Shown piece by piece: positions 1 to 12,456 of a stretch of 56,637 nt of DNA (the first letter of the stretch is position 1; each line of letters begins with the position of its first letter). A program made the translations under genes and the position numbers. A model generated the notes under the pieces. The model was not told where the DNA came from, did no database searches, and saw only the letters and a program-made list of their open reading frames with translations. Source of the stretch: Rhizophagus sp. LPA8_4_AMF (lineage: Eukaryota; Glomeromycota; Glomeromycetes; Glomerales; Glomeraceae); the NCBI GenBank assembly GCA_021464525.1, contig JADRCO010000082.1, positions 1 to 56,637 of the forward strand. The letters are read 5' to 3'.

Positions 1-360
1 ATTTACCATAAATTTTATTAAGAAACTTGCTTTTTATTACTTAAGTAACCTGATTCCTCATAAAATATTGCATATATTTATACATTAAAAAGTAATATTT
101 ACCTTTTACTTATAAGTTGCATATTGGGGTTGAAAGTATAAAAGTTAGTTCAATATAAATTTTTTATATAAATATTGTATTAGAAAAAAAGGTGTTTAAA
201 TAAGTAAAATAGATCCTAAAGAATAAAAATATATAAAGTTTTTATAATATATAACTTAACAAAATTATGTTAATATAAAGTATAAAAAGTTATTATTTAT
301 TAGTAATTACAAGACACCCTTAAAAAATGGGACATTTCCACTGACTGATATGCACAAAAA
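1..360. other. AT-rich flank without a gene
   Basis: Almost pure A/T sequence with short homopolymer runs. I see no open frame with coding character and no repeat that I can define. The decayed TPR gene that follows may have had its 5' end here, but the frame in use at 361 is closed by a stop at 346-348. Confidence 0.6.
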
Positions 361-2970
361 TTGGATAAAAATGATTCATTAATAAAATTTCAAAATTTAT
401 TAATATTTGTTAAAGAAAAATGGCAACAAGATTTTAATTTATTAAATGGTAATGATATAATACTAGGAAAGTTTAATAAAAAAGAAGAAATATTACCTTT
501 AACAATTTTAAATATTATAGCTAATGAAATAACATATCCAATTAGTAATGAACCAACAAATTAATTATGTATATTAAAATGTCAACATGTATTATCATTA
601 AGTAATTTAAAAAAATTAAAACAAAAGAAATGTCCAAAATGTAGAGAAAAAGTTGAAAATAATGATATTAGGTATTTACCACAAAATACTATATATAAAA
701 ATTTATATTCTTATCTTTATGATGCTGGATATATTTTACCTTCAATTGAATTTGAAGATTCATCAAATAATCTATATGAGAATGATTCTAATAATTCAGA
801 AGTTGATCTTATATTAACCAAAAATAAGAAATTAATTAAAGAAATAAAATTAATTCAAATAGATTAACATTAATACAATCAATATTTCAAATTACAAAAT
901 CAAAAAATTTAACTTATCAGGAAGTTATAAAAGTATTAGAAGAAAAAAATATGGAAAAGCTGTATTAATATATAAAAAATATTTAGGAAATTTTTGTAAA
1001 AGTTATACTATGAGATGTATTTTAGCTTATGCTTATAGAAATCTTAATAGTTATAAATTAGCTTTTTTATACTTAAATAAAGCTATTAAATTAAAAAGAA
1101 AAAATCCAATTGCATATTGTATTCATGGAGAAATTTTTTTCCAACAAAATATATATGAATATGCAATATTTGATTTAAATATCTCAATATCATATAAGCT
1201 TAAAGTAAATAATGTATATATATTATTAGGTAATAGCAATTTACTTGAAGGAGAAAAGTATTAAGAAAAAAATGGTTATACAATATCATGTTATGATCAT
1301 GCATTGAAAAATTATAATATTGCATTACAAAATAATCCAAATAATTATTTATGTCTTAAGAATTGTGCATATATTTACGAATATCAAGAAAAGTATTTAA
1401 ATACTTTAGAAATGTTGGATAAATTATTAGATATTAATAGAAATTCTTAATGATTTAAAAAGATATAATGAATCATTAATAATTTTTGCAAAAGCATCTA
1501 ATATAGATCCTGAGAATATTCATATTTTAATTAAACAAGCTATTACTTATTATATTACTCAAAAATATGATAAAGCTTTATTAGATCTTGAAAAAGTTAT
1601 ACAATTGGATCCTTTAAATAGTATAGCATATCATTATAAAGGGTTAACATATTATATGATGGAAAAATATAGTGACTCCATTATTACTTTGGAAAAATTC
1701 ATGGAATTTGATTTTAATGATGATTTGGCAAATATGTTATTTTATTATTTAAAAGATTTATTGGATGATAACAATTTTGAAAATTGGAATAATGAAATTG
1801 TTTTAAAAATCAACCAATTTCCATATATTAATAGTAATAAATTATTACTACTTATAAGATGTAAAGCATATATTAAGTTGAAAAATTATTATGAAGCAAA
1901 TAGGGATTTAAATAGATTATTTGAATTAAATAATGATATATCATAAATTTATTTATTACAAGAATATTCCGATTTTTGGTCATATTTATGTAATTATCAT
2001 GGAATAAACAACGAGGAATCCACAAAATTTGGAATTGTTGATGAATTTAATAATTATTTATATAATGGTAAGACCGCAAGTAAAGATTAAGTTTGATTAT
2101 TTTGAAAAATTGAAATTAATTAATTAAATATTTTAATTTATTGAATTATAGAAAAGAAAATTTACTTGACTTCAAATCTTTTAAATTCGAATAAAAAATT
2201 TTTCAAGTTTCTAGAAAACGATTCAGATAGCAGGTGAGATTTTTGTATAATAATGATTACAATTTAACTTTAACTAATATAATTAACGTGAAATTTAATT
2301 AAAAATTTTAAGAAACCAAAATTCGTCAGAAAAGGCAATTACTTTTAAAGGTGAAAAGCCTTCTATCAGTTTTTCGAAACTTTTCAATAACAAAAAATTA
2401 TCTTCGCATTTCATAACTTGGAAAATAAATATCAAGAAGATATTATCTGAAGAATGTTTTGTGAATTCACCATTATAGAAGGAAACGATAGCGATGTAAA
2501 CGTAAATTATTCTTTAAAATTCTTTTTCCTTTGACTTTTTTATAAATGTTTTATTTAACATATGAATTTAATATAGAATTCAATTACGTTATCGCGTGAA
2601 CATGTATTAAAGTATGATGATATTTTAAAACTTGAGGGAAAAGGTTGGATTGAATATGCACTTCCATTTTCAATATTAACAGATAATAATATGGAATGGA
2701 TACAACCTTCAATTGATATGAAAAATCATTCGATCATTATGGTATGCTTTTTAATAAAAATTAGAATATTATACGATTATCGCCGTTATTAATTAATAAT
2801 TTAATATTCTTAATTTAAAGCAAATAGATTACGTTCAATTCGTATCGTCTGAAAAACAGACGGTTTATTCTACTAAAATGGGACATTTCTTACCGATTCA
2901 TAAATTATATCCAAATGTTCCAGAAGCTTTTAGGGACAAGTATTTTTCAAAGAAAGAAATGGTAATTTAA
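361..2970 (+). pseudogene. Decayed RING/U-box-like plus TPR repeat protein
   Basis: One gene broken into pieces. Order: a leader; a zinc-binding-like stretch (LKCQHVL followed by CPKCREK, about 575-650); roughly nine degenerate TPR units (helical pairs with NPIAYCIHGEI and DPENIHILIKQA signatures) to about 2065; then a conserved-looking C-terminal region in four short exons. Breaks: in-frame TAA at 562-564, 1262-1264 and 1944-1946; frame changes near 861, in the A-run at 942-949, and at about 1440 where a segment seems missing; one more in the T-run 2457-2460. Introns in the C-terminal part still look normal: 2068-2151, 2234-2312, 2496-2576, 2742-2820, and their phases join the exons once the T-run shift is allowed for. 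The last exon runs into a stop at 2968-2970. The closing motif (GHFLPIHKLYPNVPEAF) matches my memory of a large Rhizophagus TPR family. TPR proteins are protein-binding scaffolds; this copy is unlikely to make a full product. Confidence 0.75.
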
Positions 2971-3603
2971 AAAACATAATTAATAATTAGTTGAAGTATA
3001 TTAAGGATTAATTATTATAATTTATTATAAATTATTTAATTTATAAAATACCGCGTAATCATTATAAAATATATCGATATCATTTATAAATAAATACCGT
3101 ATTTTGCGTCACAGTCCCATGTACAGCACCCTGCAAAAAACAACTGGCGATCTTATTATCTAAATAATATAATAAACATACCAGGTGTTACTTAAACTTC
3201 CTCCGTTACTAATAAAAACTGAGGGGGTATAAGGGTACCTCCACCATACCCGGCTGCTAATTGAATTGCTCGATTCGTCAAATAATAATTAAATTATGTC
3301 CCTAGCGTTCTAACCTAACAACCTAAAATCACAAAATAATAATAACGTGATTTTTTTACACTCTGTCACCCCGTGTATAGTAAGGCTAAAATAATCACGG
3401 CGCTTCAGCTTTTTAATTTACCCGATAAAGTAATATACATCATTTTTTGGAATATGGCATTATGTCATATTACTGGAAAAACTATTTAATTTATAATCTA
3501 ATAAATTCATGAATTAAAAAACATCGTTCATGTTTCTTTCTCGTTAATAAAATTCACAAAAATTATTATTCAGCTTTTATTTTTTACTTTAACCTATTAA
3601 AAT
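2971..3603. other. Intergenic, promoter side of the RG-rich gene
   Basis: Mostly AT-rich. The part from about 3103 to 3420 is less AT-biased and contains C-rich patches, but no frame there carries a gene that I can support. It separates the TPR pseudogene from the RG-rich gene and presumably includes the latter's promoter. I see no clear TATA box. Confidence 0.5.
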
Positions 3604-4389
3604 ATGTCGTCATATAAAATGAGAAGAGGAAGTGATTATAGAGGAAGAGGTAGAGCAAACCGAACAGAATCTTATCGACCTTGGAACGCCGCCGCGCTTG
3701 GTAAACCTATCTCAGAACCAACATATGACCCTGGATCCGGAACTTATACTTCTCTTGATGCAATGGATATTGATGAATATCAAATATTTGAAATTGATAA
3801 TACTCAATTTCGTCCTTGGAACGCTGCTTCCTTAAATATTAAAAATGGATCTTCGGTAAGTATTTTACATGTCGAATATCAATTCTTGTAGTTATTGATA
3901 TTTCAATTGTTTTATTTTTTTTTTTTTAGGAAATTACTTCTGCACCTAATCAACAGGTAAAGTTACAGTATTTTATTATAATAAGCCTCTCTTATTTTTC
4001 ATCGAGAGATGTACCTATTTAAATTCGATTAATTTTATAATTTATATTTATTTATCATAGTTTATTCTCTCTCCGGAACAATCAAATCAAAATAATTTTT
4101 GGTATCAACCTACTTTTCAACATCAAAACAATTCAGCAATTGAAGATTTAAAACAAATTAATTGGGATGATTTTACCAAACAAATGATGTTAGAAGAATC
4201 CAGGATTTCAAAAATTCAAAATTTAAACCAAAACGTAAATAATGATCATGATCGAACTTTTGGAAATTTTTTTAAATTTTAAAGTTTAAAAAAATTCCTT
4301 TTTTTTATTTTTTTTTTTTTTGTAATTTCTTTTTTTTTTAGTCTTCTACTTTTGATAAAACGATATTAGATGAATTTGATCCATTGTAA
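3604..4389 (+). CDS. Small RG-rich protein with duplicated RPWNAA motif
   Basis: Four exons: 3604-3855, 3930-3956, 4061-4234 and 4342-4389, giving 166 residues. All junctions are phase 0 with GT-AG borders. Exon 3 could read on to a stop at 4280, but the downstream exon (SSTFDKTILDEFDPL) is in frame and follows a strong polypyrimidine-AG, so I prefer the spliced form. The N-terminus is Arg/Gly-rich (MRRGSDYRGRGRANR), typical of RNA-binding tails. The motif R-P-W-N-A-A occurs twice, around residues 25 and 69. The rest is Asn/Gln-rich and probably disordered. I do not recognise the family. It lies 270 bases upstream of RPAP1 on the same strand. A role in RNA binding is only an inference from the RG stretch. 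Confidence 0.7.
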
Positions 4390-4658
4390 TTTTCAGGAAA
4401 AGTGATCGCTATTAACATCTATCGAAGATCTTAATCGCTTTTTTTTTATATGTAATAATTCGTTAATTTTATAGCATAATAAAATAATATATTCATTATA
4501 CTGTATTATACTGAGCGAACGCGTAGAAATGAATCCATCGACTGTCGATCAAAAATAGATCATTGCGTAATTGTGTTACATTGTTCAAATAATATCATTA
4601 TACCGTTTTTTTTCTTTTTTTTTTTATAGTTTGATAATCTTATTTCTTTTTAGTAAAA

Positions 4659-7600
4659 ATGTCGAGAGATAATGTTCGAATTAGAGATAGGGTTGAAACT
4701 GAAGAGGAACTTTTAAAACTTCAAGAAGAATTTTTGGCGAATAAACCGAAAGCTGCTGCGACTTTGATTAGGAAAAGTGACCCACCTACTATATCCTCTT
4801 CGTCTCAATTTGAGAACAATAATGTTAATGTCGTTGAAAAAGATATTGTCACTTTGGATGATAATGTAAAAATATCATCAAATTCAATAAAAGGAAAAAC
4901 TAAAAGTAAGAAAAAGAAATCATTATTATCTTCTAACCGAAAAAAATCACTTGAAAGTAATGGTGGCGCACAAAGATTTGAAATTGACTTAGATCAAGAG
5001 ATTGTAAATACCACAGAACAAGAAGAACATGTACCCGCAATAAAAAAAGTATTAGATATGCATTCTTATCAAACAGGAGCTATTGGAATGGTTACTGAAA
5101 AATTTGCAACTGAACCCGTATTACCACCTAATATTACTAATAGCAATGATACATCATCAGATGGGGGATTTCCTAAACCCGTTCATCGAAGTTTATTTAA
5201 ACGAAGAAGACAAGCTTTAGATGAAGAATCAAAATCAAACATAGATAATTTGCAAAATCAACAAATCAATAATGAAAATACGACAAAAGATATTAAAAAT
5301 TTACCTACAACAGCTGTTTCATCAAGATCATTGAATACTTTAAATAAAGATACTAAAATATTTAATTCAGATTATTTGGAAATTGATCGTGAAAATGTTG
5401 AGAAAATTTCAAACATGTCTGAAGAAGAAATATTAAAAACTGTTGAAATGCTTCGTCAAACTTTAAGTCCTAAATTAGTAGAAAAACTTTCAAAAAATAC
5501 GCCTTTGGTCGAAAGGATACCCGAGGAATCAAATGAAGGATTTAAAGGTACAGAGGAAAAAGAAATTAAGCATGTACATTTTGAAGAGGGTAATATGAAC
5601 TATGAAGAAGAAGATGATGATTCATTACCGCTTAAAATGAAGGAAAAATATTTTCCAAACGTACCAATCGAACCTGAAAAAATTGAATGGATGGGAGTTG
5701 AATTCAAAAAAGATGAATCAACAACGAGTAAAGATCAAGGTATTGTTAAAGATTATTCTAGCCCATATATCCCTAAACCATCAGATCCACCTGCCGCATT
5801 TTATAGATTTGATTTTCATGGAAATATTATGGAGAAGGATGCAGACGTTCCTACTTATATGGGTCTTCATCATCATGGGGATAATCCTGATCAAGCTGGA
5901 TATACATCGAGTGAACTGCTTCATTTGTCAAGAAGCAGAGTTTCAAGTCAAAGAATTATACCTTTAAATGTTATTGGTAGAATTATGAGAAAGGTTAGGA
6001 AAGGACATTATGGAATTGAGAAATGTAAGGGAATTACCGAATGGATGATTAAAATGAAGTTGCCTATATATTTGAGAACTGCATTAGATGATACAGCAGA
6101 ATCAGTAATTGTAGCTTCTATTGATGTGATATCTGCTTTGGTTATCGGCGGGACAGAAGGTTTGGATATTGAGGAAGAAATTTGGGATCGTTCCGGTAGA
6201 TTATATCGTGGATACGAAGGCGTTGCTCTTCAGGATGTTCCTGAAACCAAAGTCAAGAAACATTTTGGAATGGATATTGCTTTACAAAATGAAGACGAAG
6301 AAGACGTGAATACAACTGAGTATCATGTTAGTCTCGCATCAAAAGACTTAATTGCAGGCTTGATTTCGATGGATATTCTATATCGATTTCGTTATCTTTT
6401 GGAAAAATTGAGATTGCCATATAATACAAACGAACAAATCATTTTAATGCTTATTCGTTTCGCACGCCATTCTCGTAAGAGTGCAAAGTTTATATTCGAA
6501 TGTCCTCAGCTTGTTGATGTCATACATAAAAAATTTTTGTGTGTAGCTTGGCCTGTTATATATAATAATGGTGATGATGCACTCTCACAATTTCCAAGTT
6601 TATCAGCCGTGAAACTTTTCCGCTTACTATGCCAATCATCTGGAAAAATTAGTCAAAGTATCATCCAAAATTATATCGAGACATTTTTAAGATATATTGT
6701 AGTAAACCCTTCAACCATATCGAATGAATTTGAGATGAATCTTGGTTACAAAATTTTACAAGAAACTTTGAGGATTTATCAAACTCTTGCGGCACATGGG
6801 CTTTATCATGGAATTCTTTCTCAAGCATATTCGGTTTTCGGTGGATATTTATCGAAGGAAATAATATATTCTCTTTCTCCTCCATGGCAATGGAAAGGTG
6901 ATAATATTCCACAAATGAAGCATAAACTAGATATTGCTATATCATTCTTCAGGCTTTTAGAGATTTGGATTCGGACCTCTAAAAAAGATACTAGCACAGA
7001 TATTGAATCTGGGGCTCAACCAAGTGAATTTATTAATGACTCGGTAGAATTATTGGATAAGTTCGTTAGTTCGTTTCCATTTGAAATTGATAATAAGATT
7101 GAAAATTCTAGAGAATTTGAAAAAGCTCTAATCTTGATTTCAAGTATAGCAAGATATATTGCATCTTGGTATCAACATTTAGGTGGTTATCCATTAAAAG
7201 ATACCAGTCAGATTAAGAACATGTGGGAAAGGTTAAAGTTTGATTCGTGGAAATCCTCAAAAATTGGTATATATCTATCAAATCGTTCGCCAGCCTGTTT
7301 GAACGCTTATTATATTTCTCAGAAAGACATTTGGCAATTATCCAATTTACCTGGTGCTTATTACCCCAGTACATTCGAGCATGTTTCAAAATCTATAACA
7401 ACGTCTGTGTTATATGATTTGTACCTGTCTTACATATCCTTGATTCATCAAATAAGTAATTTATTTTCAGGAGACAAGGAATTTTCTATTAATTCATTAA
7501 ACGTTATTACAACATTTGTTCCTATAGATCTCATAAAACATCACATTATTAAGTTCCCACCTAAAAGAAACTGGCTTGATTTTTTTGATAGAACACGCAC

Positions 7601-9020
7601 TTATTTATTATATGAATGGATATGTGCCATTAGTTCGCTTATTGATAAAATAGGCGATGATAAGTTTCAATCACAATATTCAAAGAAACTATTGCATGCA
7701 GCATTGATTCTAATGTCACATTTGTTGCCTGGGGACGAAAATATCAGTTTAAATATACTTAATAGAATATTTGATGGAATAACGGCTTTGTCACCAGATC
7801 CTAAAAGAGCCGAAGAAATCAAGAAATCGCTTAGGTCTTTTTATAAGAATCGTATTATTACAAGCAATACTAAAGAAGAAGTATATTCTTTTTCAGGACA
7901 GCAAGAAGAGGAACCCACCTTATTATGGAATTTAACAAGAAATAATAGTCATGGCGGATTACCTTTATCAAGAGCATGGATATGGACTCCAATTGATGTA
8001 TTATATAGTAAGAGATCAGATGTTATAATGGATGAAGAGGTTAGATTTGAAGTTGTAAGAGATTGTTTAGAATTTGGATGGGAAATTATGGAAACATGTC
8101 AAGACGTTGCAAGTTCAAGTGACGTTATTGATCGTAATGTTGAAAGATTGGTTATGAATCCCGCAATTGTTGTACTATCAATTATGAAGATTTTCTTGTT
8201 AGAAGGGGAATTATATAGGAATTCTAATATTGAAGTGTGGATTGATAAAATTCTTTCACGATATACTTTTGGGTATGGGTCAGAAAAAGAACGAGATTAC
8301 GCGATCGTAGATTGGCCAGAAGATCCTTATTCGCTCGAAGATGCAGCTAAAGATGTTTTGACAATACCGTTTTATACATTTTTTACGGATTTTTCTGCTA
8401 TATACGCAGCTGAATCATTTGGACACAAATCTTTTGCACAATGTATAATTGTTCCTTTATCAGCAATTTATCCTTTTGATTTTAAATTGTTAGTATGGGG
8501 TGATTTATTTGAAGTTTTAAGTACGATTAATATTAAATATGAAGAAGTAATATGTTTAAATCCTTCATTTAATGAAGGATTAAAAAGTTATTTTTGGCCT
8601 TTGGAAAATAATAAAGCGTTGATACAATCGTTTGTAAATTCTATTATACATCTTAAATTGGCAAGTGAAAAAACTCCATTCTTATATTGGATTGTTATAC
8701 ATCACTTGAATGGATTCGTATTTTGGAATATTCAAGAAGGAGAAAATCAAGATGAAATTAAGAAAGATCATGGTAAAGATCATAGTAAAGTTCAAATGAG
8801 GATCGATATTGCAAAAGCGATTGTTAAAGGAGCAAAATCTGATATAGTAAAAGATTGGATAAGGTATACCGAAAAGAATTTTGGTGATGATGTAAAGGAA
8901 TTGACGAAAATTCCACAATGTTTTAAAGAAATAGATGATTTAAAATTAAAGAGTAGGTTAGAATGGTTGAATAACGTTAATATCAATATTGATGAAAATT
9001 TAATTTATACAAATTATTAA
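4659..9020 (+). CDS. RPAP1: RNA polymerase II-associated protein 1 (RPAP1)
   Basis: Single exon of 1,453 residues, close to the roughly 1,390 of animal RPAP1. RPAP1 is known to act in assembly and nuclear import of RNA polymerase II and in linking it to Mediator. The N-terminus carries the RPAP1_N signature (TEEELLKLQEEF then KPKAAATLIR, residues about 13-40). After a charged, disordered stretch comes the most diagnostic block, the RPAP1_C signature at about 377-445, including YRFDFHGN, GLHHHG and AGYTSSELLHLSRS. The remaining 1,000 residues are helical, HEAT-like and without breaks. The start ATG at 4659 is the first in frame and follows AT-rich leader sequence. Lack of introns is unusual next to the intron-rich neighbours but is shared by many long housekeeping genes. 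Confidence in identity is high. Confidence 0.93.
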   Translation: MSRDNVRIRDRVETEEELLKLQEEFLANKPKAAATLIRKSDPPTISSSSQFENNNVNVVEKDIVTLDDNVKISSNSIKGKTKSKKKKSLLSSNRKKSLESNGGAQRFEIDLDQEIVNTTEQEEHVPAIKKVLDMHSYQTGAIGMVTEKFATEPVLPPNITNSNDTSSDGGFPKPVHRSLFKRRRQALDEESKSNIDNLQNQQINNENTTKDIKNLPTTAVSSRSLNTLNKDTKIFNSDYLEIDRENVEKISNMSEEEILKTVEMLRQTLSPKLVEKLSKNTPLVERIPEESNEGFKGTEEKEIKHVHFEEGNMNYEEEDDDSLPLKMKEKYFPNVPIEPEKIEWMGVEFKKDESTTSKDQGIVKDYSSPYIPKPSDPPAAFYRFDFHGNIMEKDADVPTYMGLHHHGDNPDQAGYTSSELLHLSRSRVSSQRIIPLNVIGRIMRKVRKGHYGIEKCKGITEWMIKMKLPIYLRTALDDTAESVIVASIDVISALVIGGTEGLDIEEEIWDRSGRLYRGYEGVALQDVPETKVKKHFGMDIALQNEDEEDVNTTEYHVSLASKDLIAGLISMDILYRFRYLLEKLRLPYNTNEQIILMLIRFARHSRKSAKFIFECPQLVDVIHKKFLCVAWPVIYNNGDDALSQFPSLSAVKLFRLLCQSSGKISQSIIQNYIETFLRYIVVNPSTISNEFEMNLGYKILQETLRIYQTLAAHGLYHGILSQAYSVFGGYLSKEIIYSLSPPWQWKGDNIPQMKHKLDIAISFFRLLEIWIRTSKKDTSTDIESGAQPSEFINDSVELLDKFVSSFPFEIDNKIENSREFEKALILISSIARYIASWYQHLGGYPLKDTSQIKNMWERLKFDSWKSSKIGIYLSNRSPACLNAYYISQKDIWQLSNLPGAYYPSTFEHVSKSITTSVLYDLYLSYISLIHQISNLFSGDKEFSINSLNVITTFVPIDLIKHHIIKFPPKRNWLDFFDRTRTYLLYEWICAISSLIDKIGDDKFQSQYSKKLLHAALILMSHLLPGDENISLNILNRIFDGITALSPDPKRAEEIKKSLRSFYKNRIITSNTKEEVYSFSGQQEEEPTLLWNLTRNNSHGGLPLSRAWIWTPIDVLYSKRSDVIMDEEVRFEVVRDCLEFGWEIMETCQDVASSSDVIDRNVERLVMNPAIVVLSIMKIFLLEGELYRNSNIEVWIDKILSRYTFGYGSEKERDYAIVDWPEDPYSLEDAAKDVLTIPFYTFFTDFSAIYAAESFGHKSFAQCIIVPLSAIYPFDFKLLVWGDLFEVLSTINIKYEEVICLNPSFNEGLKSYFWPLENNKALIQSFVNSIIHLKLASEKTPFLYWIVIHHLNGFVFWNIQEGENQDEIKKDHGKDHSKVQMRIDIAKAIVKGAKSDIVKDWIRYTEKNFGDDVKELTKIPQCFKEIDDLKLKSRLEWLNNVNINIDENLIYTNY

Positions 9021-9608
9021 TCGTTAACGATACAAAAAAATAAAAAAATTAGAATAATACTGTAATAATATTTTATTGATCATGTAACAGAATTTATTAT
9101 TTAATTTAGATGGAAAGGATTTAATAAAGAAAAAGAATTTATTTGTAATTTTTTTTTATTTTTTTTTGAAAGATTTTTTCAGTTTTATTGAGAAAAAAAA
9201 ACAAGATAAATCTAGAAACTGTTGTATATAAATGTAATATAAACAAACAAGAAAAAAAAAGAAAATAAATAAATAATTTAAAGAAAAAAATTCGTGAGGA
9301 AGATTGTTAAAAAAAAAATATACACAAATGAATCATCTATAAACGAAAATATGTATGATGAGGAAATAAGAGGGAAATTACATGGTGATATTTGTTTTGA
9401 TCAAGTGTGTAATATTTTAATTTTTTAAAGAGAAGGGATGAGCGGAATTTAGGATGGATTTTATTTTAAAGGGTAATGATCAAGTGATCATATTTTTTTA
9501 ATGATTAAATTTCTACTTTCTTTCCTCACTTCTCAAAATATCATTAATATATATAAATAATATACATTATTTCCCAAAACAATATATTTCAGGATTTTTT
9601 TGAGACGA
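9021..9608. other. Shared 3' region between convergent genes
   Basis: A 588-base AT-rich tail-to-tail spacer between RPAP1 (plus) and chitin synthase (minus). It has several A-runs and T-runs on both sides, as expected for two untranslated 3' ends. No open frame or repeat is supported. Confidence 0.6.
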
Positions 9609-12456
9609 TTATCCGAACAATAGTCTGATGATCAAATACCAGACACTACCGAATGCTCTAAACGCTGATAAAGCAGCAACAGACCAGAAAACTAATAATA
9701 ATAAAAAAAAAAAAATCATAAATTAATTAATAATAATAATAAAAAAATGAGAAAAATTCATGTAAACATATATACTTACCAAATGTCAAATAAGGATTAT
9801 AAGAAGAATCAATAGAATTTTTCTTAATATATTCATTCCAAGTATTAGAAGTGAAGAAAACAATTAAAACGGCATTTGAAAACATCCAAGATAATACAAG
9901 ATTTGTTCTAAATAATTTATAATAATCATCTTTTTTGGTAGCAGCATCTCTATGTTCTTTAACTTCATATTGTTTAACTCTTAATTCACCAACCAAATTA
10001 TCATAAATAGCGTTGATATCTTGTCTTTCAGTTGGAACTTGAACTTGCATTAATTTTTTACCATCTTTACCATCAACAGGTTGAGCTCCATTACCACCAC
10101 CAGAATTACCATTATCACCTTTTGTACCCCAAGAAACATCATGAGTATTACAGAATGCGTAAACCATTAAAATATTAACATAAAATGGTACTAATAAAAC
10201 ATATTGTACTAAACATGTGATCATGTGCCATGGTTCTCCATGAATCAAACTAGTAAATATATAAAGACCATATGTTGAAGCTAATGAAATCACTATATCT
10301 CTAAATTGTGCCATTTCAAGCGCCTTTTTTATATTAGCAAATGAATTAAATTTAATATTTTTCGCTTGTTGTAATGATAAATATACAGTATATCCTGCAC
10401 AATATAACATTGTAGCCATAATAATAGCAAATAAAACAATACATCCTGTATACATCCATTTTGAACCTTGAGGACGATTTCCCATTGAACTAATAAAAAT
10501 TGTGACAATAACCATAATATAAAGTGATCTAGCTACATCAAATAAGTTACTTCCATAACCTCTAAATGGATCAGTAGCTGGATTTTCTGTTGTAGCAGAA
10601 GTCAAGAAAAAGAAAGCCAAATAAAAGTTTCCTAAAGCAAACCAATTGAATAATAATTGAATGGCATTATAAATAAATTCTATTGAAAGTAATAATTGAC
10701 GATAAAATGGTTGTCCAGAAGTAAAAATACGTGTAAAATGAGCGATTGAATAAAATGCTGCGAAGAAAGATCCATTTAACCATCTACGACGTTGAGAGAT
10801 AAATTCAGGTACATTATCAGGTACATCAGTTTCAGCTTTTGCGGATTTTACATATTTTAATTTCCATGCTTCATGTTTTTTGGTTACTAATTCAAAACAT
10901 AAAATACGATCTTCTGCTAAATACATATTTGCTTCAAATATACCAGCATCTCCACTACCATGCAATTTTTCTCCCTTAAAATATGATGCCAAAGGTCCTT
11001 TATCAGGAGAAGTATTTTGTAATGCTTTATAACGATAAGCTGAGAAAGCTCCAGGTAATACTGAAATATAACCAAATACTGATTCTAATGGTTTATCCAA
11101 AATATTTGACATCTTATATTCAAAATTTTGTGATGCTACCATTGGATTAAGTAAATTTTTCCAACCTTTACCAAGTTCTGCTTTAATTTCACCACAAGCA
11201 CCTCCAATATTAGGTTCTCTATCAAATGCTTTCCATAAATGATAAAGAGATGTATTTGATGGTTTTGTACCAACATCCAATAAAACACATACATTTGGAT
11301 TTAATTGTGCAGCAAAAGCGTTAAAGAACCATCTATGACTATTTAATTTTTTAGCATTTTTCTCTTTTAAACAAAATAATATTTGAACAGGTGGAATTGA
11401 TTTATCGGATCCTCTTATATCAAAATTTGAATCTACCATCAATTGTGATGTATATTCAAATAAATGACCCGTAACAGGTTTTCCTGCTACATCATCTTGC
11501 ATGATTCCATCTTGATAAACTCCCATTGCTCCAAGTACTTTAAGAACTCTTTTATTAATTTTATTACGTCCATCAGCTACTACAACAACTACAACTTTTT
11601 TCCATCCTTCTTCACCCCATGTTTTTGATCGACCTCGAGTACATAAATGAGCAACATTTTTGATGGCTGATGACATTGTCTTAATGAATAATTTATCATC
11701 TTCATTGTACATTGTCATTACGATCATTAATTCGGTAGTTCTATTATAAAGATAAGGTCTTAATAAATATCCATGTTGAACAAATTCGTCTGGATCACAC
11801 GTTACTGCTGTATATCTCATATAAGTATATTCATCTCCTGATGTATATTTAACGTTCTTAAGAACTTTATCTGGTACTGGACAATCCAATATCAAATTTC
11901 CGTTTGTCAATTCTACATGACGAACGGACTAATATACCAAGGATAAGAAGGATAAGAAGGATAAGGAGGATAAGGAGGATAAGGAGGAAATAAAAAAAAA
12001 TAAATAAATTAATAAAATAAACATAAACGCGGTGATGAATTAATACTTTTGGCGCGAACTTACTTTTCTTTTATTAACTTTTTCATTAAAATCGAAAGCT
12101 TCATGATCATTCCATTGACCATATTGAGCATTATTATAGTTTTCTTGATCAACTAAAGGAGCTTTATCATAATAATAATCATTTGATTCAGGTGGCGCGT
12201 CATAATAATCATATTGATTAGCAGGTGGATAAGGAGCACTAGGAGCATTATAAGCAGTAGGAGAGACTTGACGTTGAAGTGGTAAAGTTTGTTGTCTTTG
12301 AGGAGTAGAATTGAAACCTACACCACGAGTATTATTATTATAGGCATTTTTCGGATGTGAAGGAAGTCCTCTTGGTACATTATCAAACGTTCGTTGACGT
12401 TGAGGGGGAGCATAATTATTATTATTATTCGGATAATAATCTTGATAACCTGACAT
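9609..12456 (-). CDS. Chitin synthase, division 1 type (membrane GT2)
   Basis: Three exons on the minus strand: 12456-12064, 11928-9780 and 9691-9609, giving 874 residues. The enzyme polymerises UDP-GlcNAc into cell-wall chitin at the plasma membrane. Exon 1 (131 residues) is a disordered Asn/Gln/Pro/Tyr-rich leader. Exon 2 opens with the Chitin_synth_1N signature (LTNGNLILDCPVPDKVL). Then come the glycosyltransferase motifs: LDVGTKP (about 349), PGAFSAYR (about 423), EDRIL (470-474) and the product-site QRRRW (510-514). Multiple hydrophobic membrane segments follow from about 535 to 780. Exon 3 supplies a last membrane-associated segment ending ...WYLIIRLLFG. The intron between exons 1 and 2 contains a pyrimidine-rich tandem repeat. 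Domain order and motifs fit classes I-III; I cannot fix the class. Confidence 0.93.
11941..11989 (-). repeat. 7-8 bp tandem repeat used as intron pyrimidine tract
   Basis: Seven short units of the type GGATAAG(G/A)(A) sit inside the first chitin synthase intron (11929-12063). Read on the gene's strand they are CCTTATC units immediately before the AG at 11929-11930, so the repeat forms the polypyrimidine tract of the acceptor. Confidence 0.8.
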
